Positions 36,555-51,500 of a DNA stretch of 64,000 nt are shown one piece after another. This DNA is from Perognathus longimembris pacificus. Lineage: Eukaryota > Chordata > Mammalia > Rodentia > Heteromyidae. The position numbers were made by a program, and so were the translations under genes. Under the pieces are notes generated by a model that was not told the DNA's origin, did not search any database, and saw only the letters and a program-made list of their open reading frames with translations. Each line of letters begins with the position of its first letter. Position 1 is the stretch's first letter. The stretch lies in the NCBI RefSeq assembly GCF_023159225.1, contig NC_063172.1:35716832-35780831 (forward strand), read 5' to 3'.

Positions 36555-39500
36555 CTGAAATGAAAAAAAAGAATCAGTAGTTTCATGATGAAAAGAATTT
36601 GTTATGTCTAAATGCTTATTAGGAACATAAAACCAAGCACTCCAAATATATCAGTCCACAGGAGACTGCACAAACTTAGTAAGGGCTCAATGCCATTTGA
36701 CAAGTCTCAGCCATCAAGTGGTTCAACCACTGAAGATAAAATGGAAAGGCTGAGATAAGAAAATCTAAGCTACTCATGACTAAGAAATTAAGTAGAAAGT
36801 TAATAACCACTAAAAACATTAAATTCCCCATGCTGTATTCCAGAAGCCATTTCTCAATCATACCAAATACTTCTACAATAGGAGGAAAAAAACTCATCTG
36901 ACTATGCTACAGCTTTTATACTTATTGAATCTGTTAAGCCTGCAACTATCAAACCAAGGCAATACAAACTGATCCTGAAACTATGCATCCTTTTGAATTG
37001 ACTTACACGATAAACATAATAGATTCAGCTCAATATAGTTTTTTGATTAACTGACATGCACAACCTAGTCATTTAGGTTCCTTTTTTTCTTAACTATGAA
37101 AAATACAACTGTACAAATTTCTTACACAACAGCAAAAATACTTACACAAGTATTAGTGGTTTTTGGGGATACTCCTCACCCACGACAATAGGTCGAGAAT
37201 CTGCCTGTATTATCTCTATTGGTGTTTTTAAAATGTGAGACAGAGCTCTTAGCTACAAGGAGACAAAAAGATGCATTAGTAAGAAAAATTAAAAGGTGAA
37301 TCTTACTCGAATCACAAACTACTATGAAGTACATTCATATAAACAGAGCAACCAGTCACAGCAAAGATGTGCCTACTCATAACTACTCTAAAAGCTCGGA
37401 CTTAAATTTTAAATAAAAGGCAGAGGTTTCCCAAGGTCTGGATATACGATGGCCTTGTAAAAATACAACAAAATTAATTAAGTGGGGGTGACTATACTAG
37501 TCTCTCAATATTTGATTGCACTTGAAAATTTTCATATAAAAATACTTTTTAAATACCAATACTTAAGCTCAATACCAAATCAGTATCAGCTGGAGGGCTA
37601 CATATGAAAGCAGGACAATACAGGAACTTGATTTTTATTTTGTTGTGCCAATTCTGGGACTTGGACTCAGCCTCCACCTATCCTTCAGCTTGTCTGCTCA
37701 TGGCTGGTGCTCTACCACTGTAATTATATCTGTGTGACATTTTGCTGGTTAAAGACTCTCAGATTTGTCTTGTCTGGGCTGGCTTCTAACCCAAATCTTC
37801 AGACCTCAGCTTTCTGAGTAGATAGCATTATAGGCAAGAGCCACCAGCAGGAGGTTTGTTTTTAAAAACTTTTTGTTTTTTTAATTTTAATATTTTTATT
37901 TTAATGTTTATTGTCAAGGTGATGTACAGAGGGATTAGTTACATACTTAAGGTAGTGAGTCCATTTCTTGTCAATCTTGTTATCTCCTCCTTCATTTTTC
38001 TCCCACCTTCCCTCCTCCTTAGTTCCCCCACCCCGAAGTTGTACACTTAGTTTACAACATTTTGTCTTGTAAGTATTGCTGTTGCACTGGTTTGCCTTTT
38101 ACCCTTTGTCTCACCATTTTGATGTTCCCCTTCCCTTCCCTGATTCAGATAAACATATGGCCTTAATGTACAATTGGTGCGGAGAACTACGTTTCTATAA
38201 TTGTCAAGGCAAGAGTAGAATGAGATGTGTACACAAACTGTTCTTAATGACATCCATCTGATTAACGTATTACACAACTTAAATTTCTTAACTGCAACAA
38301 ATACTTGAAGGGCTAGTTGTGTAGCTCAAGTGGTAGAACACTTGACTAGCAGGCCTAAGAAGCCCCAGTACAGCTCAATAACAACAACAATAACTTGGAG
38401 GTTGAGCCTGATGAATAACAGTCACTAATAAAATCAATGCTAATGTTTTGTCCACTTACTATGACAGGCACTCTATGCATTTACGTAGGTTATTTGTATG
38501 AACTCATTCAATCCTCACAAAACTTTATGGGACAGACACAAGCAGTATTTTAAAAATATTAAAAGACCTGCCAAAGTCAAACATGAGGAAAGTAAATAAC
38601 CTGTGCTGAAATGAGGAACTTAGAAACTCTAGGGTACAAGTTCATTAAATAATATCAACAACCATTAGCAGCCTTGAACCAACTTGCTATGCATTTATCA
38701 TCTACATTTTCCCTCTTACCCAGTACAGCAAAAGCTGGGCACTAGACACTTATGCCTATAATCCTAGGTACTTAGGAGGAAGTCAGATCTGAGGACCAAG
38801 ATTCTAAGCAAGCCCTGGCTAAATATGATATTCTTAGCTCCAAGTGGCCATCAAAAAGCCAGAATGCAAGTGTGGCTCAAGTAGTAGAGCAACAGCTTTG
38901 AGCAGAATAAACCAAGTAACAGGGTTGAGGCTCTGAGTTCAAGCTACTGGCATTAAAAAAAAAAAAATCAACCAAGAGCACAGTCCTTTTGGGAACTTGT
39001 GGAAGAATGTAAAAACTGAGAGGATACTAAAAGGGTCCTTTGCTGCATGGTAACAAATATACCCCCATATTCTGTTGTTAAATTTTCCTTTGAAATACAT
39101 TTTTCTTATATCTAGAATAAAAAAATTTTTAAACTAAGAAAGGAGCGAATAAAAAGGCAAGCTCTGGAAATCATAATGTCCCTTCTACCTCTTGAGAAAT
39201 CAGATAATGAAGATTTTTATTTGATTTTGATTAATAATGTAAAATTATCCTAGTGTGAAAATAGCAACTTTTATTTTAAATGAATTCATAAAAAGGTAAA
39301 TGTTTGAGTCAATGTCTTCAAAAGAGTTTAAACTGAGTTAGTTAGGACTCCAGTATTCTTATTAACTTGTGATCCTTTTATGAAAACTCAAGTCTTTTTA
39401 ACCTAATGTGCCTCTAAGTTACCATGAAAATCCTGAGTTTCTGAGATCCAAGAAACACACAAAACTAATGGACACAGCTCCCTCTGGTGGAGAGGTACAA

Positions 39501-42500
39501 TTACAGCACTGCTAAGAAAGATTTTGAAGACATCTTAAAGCACAGATGCCACAGAAGATTCAAGATAACTAATTCTCCTTACACAAGACCATTAATAATT
39601 TGGTTAGAGCTGACATCTAGGACTTCAGCTTTTTATAAACTTTTAAGCATTTACTCTTTGCTTCACAAATACTGTTCACAAATGCTTGGTTAAGTAGGGG
39701 TGTGATTAACCTCATTCAATAATTAAGAAATTCAAGCTCAAGAAGTTAACTAATTTCTCCAAGGTCCCAAAATTGAGAATTTCAAGGAAAAAAAAAATCA
39801 GAACTTGAACTTCAAAGTTGACTTCTGTTTTCTAATATCCAGATTGCTAACCATCACAGGGCCCGTTTACATAATTTGTTAACAGTGAGATTTTTAAAAT
39901 GAGAGCTAAAAAGTAATCTTGGGCCTGGGGGCATGGTCGAAGTACATGGTAGAGTGCTTGCCTAGAAAGCATGAGGCCCTAAGTTCAAATCCCAGTAATG
40001 CCCTAAAAATAACAGAGGGAAAAACAAACAAACAAACATAATTCTGGGGCCAGACAAGGTAGTTCACACCTGTAATCAAAGCTACTAGTCAGGCAAAGAT
40101 CAGAAGGATTGTGTTCTAGGCCATCATGGGCAAAAATCCAAGACTCTATCCAAAAAAATTTACTAGGGCAAAATGCACTAATGGTATAGGCTCATATAGG
40201 TAGAACAAGTACAACACCCAGAGTTCCAACCCCAAAACTACCACATACAACAACAAAAGTCTTACTAACTCCCTCCAAATGACTTAACATACTGTTTTCT
40301 TATGTGAATTTCAATGCATTAACTATTGCTTTCAAATAAGTAATTTGCTATTAACTAGCAAATTACCTAGGAATTCAATATAGTTGTGTAAAATTGAACC
40401 TGCATTTCACACAGAAATAATATTTTCTATTTGTTTCTTGTTATTGAGACAGCTTTTCATTTTGTAGGCCAGGCTCTTCTCAGTGTCGTGATCCTATTGC
40501 TTGGGCTTCTTCAGTGCTGGGATTATAGTTATGTACCACCCTGCCCAGCTCATTTTCTATTTCCAAGGTAAAGAAGTTACTTTCTCAAAAGTGATTTTTC
40601 ATCAGCCACTTAACTAGAATCAAATCTTTTTTTTGGTTTGTTTCCTTTTCTTTTGTGACAGGTTCTGTAGCCCAAGCTGGCCTTAATCATCCTGCCTCAG
40701 CCTCTCAAATGCTGGGATTACAGGCACACGCAACTACATTCAAGAAGTCATTTCTGTTAAAACAGAAAATTGAATATATCAGCAGCAGTGTTACACATAA
40801 AAATGTATGCAAATGCATCAGTTAGCTTCTCAAACACAGAAATCTAACACTGAGCTACTTAAAATGAAATAGTGCCTCACTCAAGGTGCATACATTAATC
40901 GAAAGCATAAGAATATTAATACCCTGTTTAATCAGCAAAGAAAAGGCAATAGTAAAAGGACAAGAAATCTTCCAGTAGAAATTACAACTGAAAAATGTTT
41001 AAAACTACAAAAAGAAATTCAGAAGTAATTTCACAACTGACAATCATGGTGAGTAACCACACACTTACCTCAAGCTGACCGCCCCATGCAGCTGTGTTTA
41101 CAATATCATCACAGTACTTTCCAAACTCTTCTGCAGAGAACACATCACAACATAGCACTTAATAATTGTCTTAACTCATGTTAAGAGATCCCTTTTATAG
41201 CTCCCAAGATTCCTGATAAAAATGCCCAAGTCATGAACATCTCCCTTTTCTACCACCTCCCTCTGCAATTGAATCCACTTCCCAGATTCACACTTAATTC
41301 GCCCCAACTTTCCTACACCATCCCATCCAAAAGCAAAGCAATTCATTTATGCCTTCCACCCTCAGAAGCTGTGGCCTGGAAACTACCAAACAAACTTATT
41401 TCTCTCTCCCCACCCAATGCAAAGACTCTCAAAACTGCCACCAGAGTTATCGTCACATGTGTGCTGAAGCCCAGACTTGTGTCCAAAAAACACTATAGAC
41501 TAATGTGTAGCCTTTACACAATCAGGCTTATGGCAAGACCCTATTAGGAATATAAGAAGAGAATTCAGGTAAAGTACAAATGAGTTTAAGTTCATCTCAT
41601 GAGGTTATCGTCAAAGAGCACCTCCTTGTTATTTCAAAAGCACTTTACCTTACTTGCTTCAGTATCAGTCTTAGCCAAAGGAGGAAACCTTTCAAGCAGT
41701 CCTATGTGAAGTAAAAACCTAATCTGAGTCTACAAAGGGTATGTCTGTTTGTGTATCTTTTTATACACTGTGTTAAATGGACCACAGATATACTCTCTGC
41801 CCAAAACAAAGAACATGTGATGAACTAAAGGGAAAATAAATAAGTTGTCTATGTTTGTCTCAGTCCCTAATCTCAGCGTTCAGACCAGTGCCTAGAACAC
41901 TGCCAGTACATAATGGTATTCAGTAAACAATAAATGAATGGATAACGAATTAAGTCTTTTGTCTTTTTCTCTGACTTAAAATCATGTATGAAATATTCTA
42001 CCACAAGCAGAGTTCAGGAGTTTCACTTGAGTTGTTTCTTGTGTTTATTCTACATATATCAAAATACATGGAAAATGTGTTTCAAGTACTAGAACAAATT
42101 CTAGTCCTTTAGAAAATAGTGACCTAAAACATTAAGAAATATGTACATTATAAATAAAACATCTATAGTAAATCAGTGGGCAAGAGAATTAGATACCTCT
42201 ATAATCCTATTTGACATCTACCAACAGGTCCTTAGAGCATCTCATTAAAGATCTAATTGACTGCCACTGCTATGCCTTCGGTGTCGGTTCCACCCTCTTC
42301 ATCTTAGTCCATAGGAAACACACTCCATTAAAGGAAAGTCACCCTTAAATATCCTCTCTGCAGAAGTCACCCTGGCCACATAACTTGAACATTAAATTTT
42401 GCAAAGAACAGAAGAAACTAATAATCATTCTCTGCTCATATTCTTAAAATCATATAGATACTCACATACATATGTAGGTATATATTAATTTATAGAAAAT

Positions 42501-45500
42501 AATTCTGCTCAATTTTTTTTCTTCCATTTGTGTCTCCAGGTTGTGTCCTGCCTCAGGAGACATGTTTAAAAGCAACCATAACTACAGATAGAGTGAGGCA
42601 GGGTAGGAAAATATTTATATTCAATATACATACATAAAAACAGTAAAATGTAACTTGAAGGTACAGATATTGAGAAAGATGGGCAAAAAACAATGTAAGA
42701 GGTAACACTGACCAAGATACATTGTACTCAAAATCAAGTGTAATCCTTTCGTACAACTACTTTAAATAAAACTTATTGTTTTTTGCTATTGGGGTCTTTT
42801 ATTGTTCCATAAGAACTTCTGGATTGCTTCCTTTATTTCATTAAAGAATGGTGTTGGGATATTGATGGGTATTGCATAAAATTTGTAATTTGTATTGCAT
42901 TGAATTTGTATTGAATTTGTAATTTGTAATGGGCAATATGGCCATTTTCATGTTAAGCCTCCCAATCCAAGAGCATAGGTCTTTCCATTCCTTGTTTCTG
43001 CCTTAATTTCCTTTTTCAGGTTTTTAAAGTTTTCATCATAGAGGTCTTTCACTTCTTTGGTTAAGGCTATTCTTAAATATTTTACTTTCTTTGAGGCTAT
43101 TGCAAAAGGAGTTGCTTTCCTGATTTCACCCTCACTCTTCACATTGTTGGCATACAGAAAGTCCGTTGATTTTTGAGGATTTATTTTATATCCCGCTACT
43201 TTGACAAAATTTTGGATCAGGGCAAGTGACTTGGGAGTAGAGACTATGAGGTTCTTTAAATACAGGATCATGTCATCTACAAAGAGAGTTTAACTTCATC
43301 TCTCCCTATTTGGATCCCACTTATATTTGCCTCCTGCCTTATTGCTCTGGCTAGGAATTCTAGTACTATGTTGAAGAAAAGTGGAGAGAACAAATATCCT
43401 TTTCTTGCTCCTGATCTTAAAGGAAACGGCTTTAACTTTTTGCCATTAAGTATAATGGTAGCTATAGGTTTGTCATAGATTGCCTGTATTATATTCAGGA
43501 ATGTTCCCTGGATTCCTAGTTTCTCCAAAGCTTTCATCATAAATGGATATTGGATTTTGTCAAATGCTTTTTCTGCATCTGTAGGGAAAATAAAACAAAA
43601 CACACATACAACCAGAACCAACTAGCCAAACATAGTAGAGAAAAGCAAATAACCTGGTGTGTACATGTCTCCTGTATTGGGGTTCGTTAAAAATGGCAGA
43701 AAGTCATCCCCGTGGCTTTGCATGTACTCAGCAGTTTGACTTCTCAGCTTAGCCACAGTGAGGGTGCAGTCCTGTGTTTTCAGTTGGTCCTCAATGGCTC
43801 TGTACATACAGTGGCCATCAGATGGAATCTGCTTCATTTCCAACTCTCTGGCTGCCAGTATTTCAGTGAGTTTCTCATTTTCCACATGTCTAGCGCCAGA
43901 TAAATTCTCAATTTCAGCTTCAGCTATCCTCTCTTCCCGCTCCTTTTCCAATGCAGCTTTTTTTTCCTAAAATGAGAATGCAAAAAAAGTTAATTCTTAA
44001 TGATTTATACTTTACTAAAGGGACAGAGATGTTAAGATTCTAAGATGTTAAGATTGCCTTGCTCTCCTTACTCCACAAGCATTATCAGATTTATCTTATC
44101 GCGTATAGAATTTTTTTATACTGTAAAGTTCTTTAAGAGCTGTGTGTTCCTAGTACCTAACTCAGAACTGAGGCATATAAAGCTTTTCTTGCAGCTGGGC
44201 AGGGTGCCACATGCCTATAATCCCAGAAATCAGGAGGCATTATCTGGGTTCCATAACTGTTCCAGTTTAAGAAACATAGTTAAGACTCAGTCTTAAAAGA
44301 AGAAAAGGGAAAGGAAAGAAAAGAGGGAGGGAAGGAAGGAAGCAAGGAAGGAGAGGAGAGGAGAGAGAGGGAGGGAGGGATGGAGGAAGATAGGGAGAGA
44401 GGAGAGAGAGGAGAGGGAGAGAGGAGAGGGAGGGAGGGAGGAAGACAGGGAAGGAGGGAGGAAGGGAGGGAGAGAAGAAAGGAAGAAGGGAGGAAAAGAG
44501 GAAGAAAAAAGGACTTTTGTATGATGGCTGTCACTCTATCTATCTATCTGTCTGTCTTTATCTTTTTTCTGGTGGGTGTGCTTGAAGTCAGGGCCTGGAC
44601 ACTATCCCTGGGCCTCTTTATGTTCAGTGCTCTATCACACTTCTGGGTTTTTTGAGTGGTTTATTGCAACTAAGAGTTTCACAGGGACTTTTCTGCCAGG
44701 GCTGGCTTCACATAATGATCCTCAGACCTCAGCCTCCAGTGTAGCTATAGGATTACAGGCCTGAGCCACCAGTGCCCAGCTTATATACCTTTTTTCTTTT
44801 TAAGACAGAGTTTTGCTATGTAGCCCAGCATGGCCTTGAAGCTGCCATCCTTATATGACAAGTGCTAAAATTACAAGTGTACACTACCAGGCCTAGCCTA
44901 CTAAAGTCTATTTAAAGGTAACAAGGTTCTAAATTTTTACTTGCTGATTTGAAGGTACTGTCTAAGAGTGAGTTGTCCTAGTTCTATAAACACAATGTCA
45001 CAATTAAGCACAAGCCAATCGTGGCTCCTTATCACTCTAATCACAGTGATGCCTTTAGAAGGCTACAGGCAGATATCCATTTCAGTCTAACTACACATAT
45101 GCTTAATATAGTAATAATATAAAAAATACTCTTAAGAAAAACAGTAAAAACAGACAAAATTTCCCTTTAAGAATTACTATTGTCTCCATGCTTTCCAGAG
45201 GTGCGCAGTATACCTTTCCGGACTTTGTTTTTATGCACTATTCTAAATATAGTATACTCATGGGAAATGTGCAACTCATCTTTTGTAATAAACATAGCAT
45301 CATACTTGACATTCTCCTCTATTTTCCTTATGCAATCTTCCTACGAGATCTCTCCATGCCATAAGAAAGGATAAGGTAAAGTGAGGGCAGCAAGATATTT
45401 GTGAAATAAGCAGAGAAGGAAGTCTGGGGAAGGAATCTGAGCAGCTTATCTAGTAAGGATCACAAGTCAGAGAATAATACATGTTTCATAGCTAGACACA

Positions 45501-48500
45501 GTTCAGAGAACCATGCGAGGAAGGCTGAGGGCTCAAACTAAAAAGCTGGCTATGTAGTAGTACCTATTAATTCTATGCTAATAGCACATAAAAAAATTAA
45601 AATGATAGGCACAAAGTATTTGTGATTTTTTTTCTTGATAGTAAAATACATTTTATTTTGAAGTGCATAAGTCTGGGGATTTCAAGATCTTTCTAATTAA
45701 TCCCCAACTACAAGTTTGTTTTATTTATTCATTCAGTGAAAACTTAATTTCCACTGAATAAAAAACAATCCAACTAAATTCTACAAATCTTGATGTTAGG
45801 ATTAAATTATAGTGAAAGAATTGGTAAACAAGGCAAATAAATAAAGACTTCCACATCCTAGCTCTTCCCAGGGGGCAGAAGTGAATGAGAAAAGGCAAGC
45901 CTCAACAAAAATGGTTCCACATACTTGTATACAGCCTGTGAAGTGGCATAGTAGATGCATGTGAGTCATTTCTAAGTTACCCAAATCAAAGACAGTACTT
46001 GTGTTTTCCCAGGGAAGCATAAAATCTTAAAACACAAGATGGCACTCTTATTTTAGAAAAGGCTACACAATACTTGAGAGGGGAGAGAATAAACACCTAA
46101 TTCCAAAACCCCTTATTTTCCTTTTCTGAGGAAACAGCATGCAGGAAGATTTCCAAAGGCCATGTAGCTGGTTAGAGCAGAACATGGCTCAGGAACAACA
46201 TTCACAGATCCTTCTATCCAGGCACCTGAATCAGAATAAGAGCTGGAGTAGATGGGAGCTAGAGTAAAATGGTGTCATATACTTCTCACTAGCAGAGTGC
46301 AACTTTATTTATGAATTTCTAAAACACTAATTCCATCACTTCATTTCCTCCACTCATGTTTTACTTCAGCGTTCCAAGGTAACTGTTTGCTTTCCAGTGT
46401 GCTAGGTGCTAGGTGCCAGATGTTTTCCTCTACAAACTAGTTTCAACAGCATTAGACATGTCTTCTACACCTTAAGAACTAGAAAGGACGGCACCAAGAA
46501 GGTCTAGCAAAAATACATTAGCAAAATGTAGCATGAAACTTAAAATAAAACTATTGGTAAAACTAGTCACATTGATACGTTAATATAAGCAAAAGAAGTT
46601 CATGTGAAATGATGAAAAGCGGGTACTTAGCTCTAGGTTTGTCTGAAACTCAGGAAGTCATTGAAAAAACCTGGGTCTCACCTTTCTTATTTGAATAAAA
46701 TCTCATTCTACCTGTCAAATTTCATCTTCTTGTTGTCATTCATGTGGCTTGAACTCAGGGCCTGGACACTGTCCCTGATCTCTCTTGCTAGTGTTCTACC
46801 ACTCTTGAGCTACAAGTGTACTTCTAGTTTCCTGGTGGTAATTTGGAGATAAGGGTCTCCTCAGATCTAAGCTTCCTGAGCAGCTAGGATTACAGGCATG
46901 AACCACCAGCACCAGGCTTCATTATATTTTTTTGAAGTCCATTTTTCTAATACCTTCTTTGGACTCTTTCACCACATCAAAAAAGCTTTAAAATTCTTTC
47001 AATTAAATTTTAAAAAAAAAACTCTTTCTCCAGGTTACAAAGCAAGATAAATGTTCTACAAAATTCCCTAAGATTTACAATAAATCCTCATAAAGTTTTG
47101 TCATATTTTCCTCCCATAGTAGTGTCTCTGGACAAATATATACACTTAGTTAACTGGTTATCAAAAATAAAGGTTTCAGGGGCTGGGAATATGGCCTAGT
47201 GGTAGAGTGCTTGCCTTGCATACATGAAGCCCGCTGTTCAATTCCTCAGCACCGCATACACAGAAAACGCCAGAAGTGGCACTGTGGCTCAAGTAGTAGA
47301 GTGCAAGCCTTGAGCAAAAAGAAGCCAGGGACAGTGCTCACGCCCTGAGTTCAAGCCCCAGGACTGGCATGCATAAATAAACAAATAAATAAATGTTTCA
47401 AACTCCCAATTAACCATTTTTATTTCAGGTTCCATTTTCTGATGTATTACAAATTTTTAATATTTTCTATTTGAGAATGTGATTAATATAACCAAGTAAG
47501 AAACTGGGCAGGCCTTCCAAGGCATTTTGACCTCCAAGTGCTAAAGTACTTAGAAGAGCAAAGATACTAACTGTCCAAGAGTATAGCAGAAAAAGATATA
47601 CATTTAAGTTAAGAGAAAAAAGAAACATTTTTAAGGAAGACACTAGTTTCCTTTAGGTTTTGTTACTTAAGGGTCAAAGCAGAGATGAACAAGGAAAGGA
47701 ACTGTATCCTTATGCTTTCTACAATGAACTAGGCTACCACTAACAATCAATTAAGCAATTAATAAGTAGAGGTAATTTTAAAAACAACCCTTGTATTACT
47801 GTCACACAACCTACTTTTGATTTGAAAAAGTAAGGTGACAACTGTAGAAAAGTGGCACACAGAATAACTGTCAGAAAAAAGGAGTCGGAACTAGGGAGCC
47901 TCTAAAAGAATACAGAATTTCTTTGGCATTCATAACCCATTACTCAAGAAAAAATATTTCATACAAGTAAAATAAATGACTACTGATTTGCAACTTAACT
48001 TTCAAACAAAAAAGTCACTGGTCATGGGCTTTATTTTGTGTTTATTTTTTTCATATTTTTGTCAGTTATGGAGCTTGAACTCAAGGCCTAAGTGTTGTCC
48101 TGAGCTTTTTTGCTCAAGGCTAGCTCTCTACCACTTTGAGCCACTGCATCACTTTCTTCTAGTGGTTAATTGGAGATAGTGTTTCAGGAATTTTCTTGCC
48201 TGGACTGACTTCGAACCAGGATCCTCAGATCTCAGCTTCCTGAGTATTTAGAGCCATTGGTGCCTAGCTTGGGTTTTATATTTTAGAGACATACTATACT
48301 ACAACCATTTGCCAATGATTCAGTGCTCCAAGACTTGTGGTAACAGTATATTATTGAATAAAATGATCCTATGAAATTAGTATAATTTTTCTTCATTACA
48401 TATTTATATTCATATATACATATACATATGAAAATGTCTTAAAGAAGTTAGAAATCTTGTATTGTCACCACAAGTGAAATTAAAGGGTGTAGTTCTGTTG

Positions 48501-51500
48501 TGTAGCATATAGGCAGCCCTAGGTTCAGTCCTAGAGCTATAAGGACCTGATATTAAGCTCATCTGTCTGATACTAAACTCCATGCTCTACCAAATTATCT
48601 GTAACTAAGTAAGATGCAGCACTAGTTTTAAAATATGAATTTAAGTGCTAGAAAGCAGTAGGATATGCTGATAATCCCAGCACTTGGGAGGCAGAGGCAT
48701 AAAAACTAACAGTTTGAAGCTAGCCTGAGGAACATGAGGAGACTTTGTGCCATATATCTAAACAATACTTCTTTTTGAATCCTACTAAAAATTAGTAGTT
48801 GGAACTGAAAAGAATGAAATTAGGTCTTTTAACAATTACATTATCTTTAAGTAGTTGTACCCCTTTCAACATTCTCACCCATCCTTCTAACCCATTCCTT
48901 CCCTCATTTTCCTTAATTTTTAGTATATACATTGAATTTTTTACTGCATTCTCCCTGCTTTCTCCTCTTTATCTGTCCCCATGCCCCCAACCCACACCTC
49001 TTTCTTTTTCAAAGTGAAATGGCCTTACCTATGTAAAGGTATTCTCATAATAAATACCATTAATTAGTTACTTCTAATAAATCATTTTCCACGTAGGCTT
49101 TGATTTCATCCTCATACTTGATTGTTCAAGTTTTTTGCTGCTGTTGTTTATGGTTTTTGTCCTATTTGGAATAATCTGTCAAAATTACTATATTTCCTTC
49201 AAATTCCAATCCATCATTTAACACTTTATATAATCAACCCACAATTATCTGAATTTTTAAAAGAGTTAACTACTAAATACCAACATAATTACAATTCTGA
49301 ACACCTATATACAACTTTCAGATTCAAATGCTTGTTTCTTTACTCAATGCCACAATTTTTAGTTATGGGTCTGAACGCATTTTGAAGATTCTAAACCAAG
49401 TCTGGGATTAAAAGAATTCACTTCTGCTCTCCCTTCCCAGGTCTACCCTCTAGGAAAACTACAAACAACATCTTTTGTTATATTGTTATAGGCCTATTTT
49501 CTTCTCTATACAATGGGGATACAAAATCCTACTTCACATGATTAAATGAAATTTCACAGAAACAAATAAACATATCAGACACATAGAAAGTACTTTACAA
49601 ATTTTAGTGCCAGTCCCTTAACAAGTAACTTCATTTTTTTATGCCCCTCTTATAGTACTGAGCACACCACAGAGATTTTTATACTTGGTGACATGACTTT
49701 CATACCCGTCTCTTTTGTGCTTTTGATATCCGAGGTGGTTGATTCTCAATTACCAGGTGTGAAATGTTAACAGCAATAGAGTCTATCTAAAGGAAACAAA
49801 AAGCACAAAAAAATGAAAAAATATTTTAAATTATCAAAAATATGAGCTCACTGGTCATCATTGAAAATCACAAATACATCCAATCCCACATTTTACATTT
49901 GCACAACAGCAACAGTATATTAAACAGTATGATTTTGTCTACTTTCTCTAGTTTATGAAACAATTTCTCAGATTCCCAAGAAACTTCCTTCTAGTTCCTC
50001 AAAGCTAGAGCTCATCTTGCATGCCTGCCTTCCTTCCTCCAGGAACTGCCTACTCCATTTACTGTCTTACTTCCTATAAGCGCTGGTTCACTCTCTAAAT
50101 GTTGATAGTACATAGAAATCTAAGTCCTATGCTGCCTCAATTCAAATGTGGCAACACAGTGCTTTCTCCATCTTAATTAGCCAGAACACAATGAATCCTA
50201 CAAACTACTAAACTTTCCCCATTATTTCCTTCCTACAAAACTGAGACCTAGCCGGGAACTGCTGGCTCGTGTCTGTAATTCTAGCTACTCAAAAGGCAGA
50301 GATCTGAGGATTGAAGTTAGAAGCTAGACCAGGCAGGAAAGTCCATGAGACTCTTACCTTCAATTAACCACCAAAAAGCTGGGAGTAGAGCTGTAGCTCA
50401 AGTGGTAAGAGCACTAGCCTTGACCAAGGAAAGCTTAGGGACAGGGCCCATGCCCTAAATTCAAGTCCCAGGACCAGCACAAAAAAAAGTAAAAAAACAA
50501 AACCTAAGACACCTTCAAGCAGAAAGTATATTTTATTTCTAAGATCATTCAACATTACAAGCAGTCCTAATCCTCAAAAGCTAATGATGTGTTTGTAAAA
50601 GAAAAAGCAAAGCATACTAGGCTTCTATTAAGGTAAGTAGCTAGGATTTTGTTACTGTATTGATGTTAAGTTAGCTTGTAGAATGATACATAAATGAAAA
50701 AAGAACTCAAAGCCTTTAATATATTGTGTCTCTAAAAGTTACATCACAAATGATAAAAACATAAAAATCTATAAATAATGAGTAATTATCAACTTTACTG
50801 ACATTACGAATCTTATGATTTCAGAGGACGCTGCTAAAATTGCAGCCATATTGACATCAGGCAGGATACAAAGGCATGGGAAAACCAAAAAGCTGTGATG
50901 TAAGAATTTAGGTAAGTATCAACAAGAAAACAAGTTAGTTAATATAAAAGTGCAAGGAATGGGAGGGGTTTTTTTCACAGTCAGACAATGTATAGTTTAA
51001 AATTTAAACTTCTTTCCTTTGGAAATCGTAGAAAGAAATCTCAAATTTGAAGTCCTAAAAAAGCAAACAAATTATCTTGCTAATGAAAGATAGGAAGATA
51101 ATTAGGAATACCACAATCATGAAAACACAATCCTTAAAGCATCAATCCTTCTTTGCTGAGATTAAGTACTGCAGAAGCAAGAAAGGCCAGGATCTTAATA
51201 ACTGGCTAATAAAGTTAAAGAAATTCAAATTATCATTTATTATAGGACCATTGTAAATCAGTATAGATATGCTGTTTTCCCTGTTAAAAACAGACCCAAA
51301 ATAAAAAAATAAAATTTAATTGTGGCAGATAAGATTTTACACAGATATAAAAAATCTCTACCTGGCACTGGTGGCTCATGCTAGTAATAATCCTAGATGA
51401 GCTCTAATGATCAAGGTTCAAAGCCAGTATGGGCAGAAAGGTTAGTGAGGCTCTTATTTAAAAAAAAAAAAAAAAAGCACCAACCTTGACAGAAAAAGAA

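Noticed and set aside
42948..43621. Reverse-transcriptase-like open frames
   Set aside because: Pieces of a dead L1 ORF2 with a frameshift and missing ends, not a host gene or an active element.
44280..44534. Ser/Leu/Pro-rich and Arg/Glu/Gly-rich open frames
   Set aside because: Products of the GA/CT low-complexity tract.
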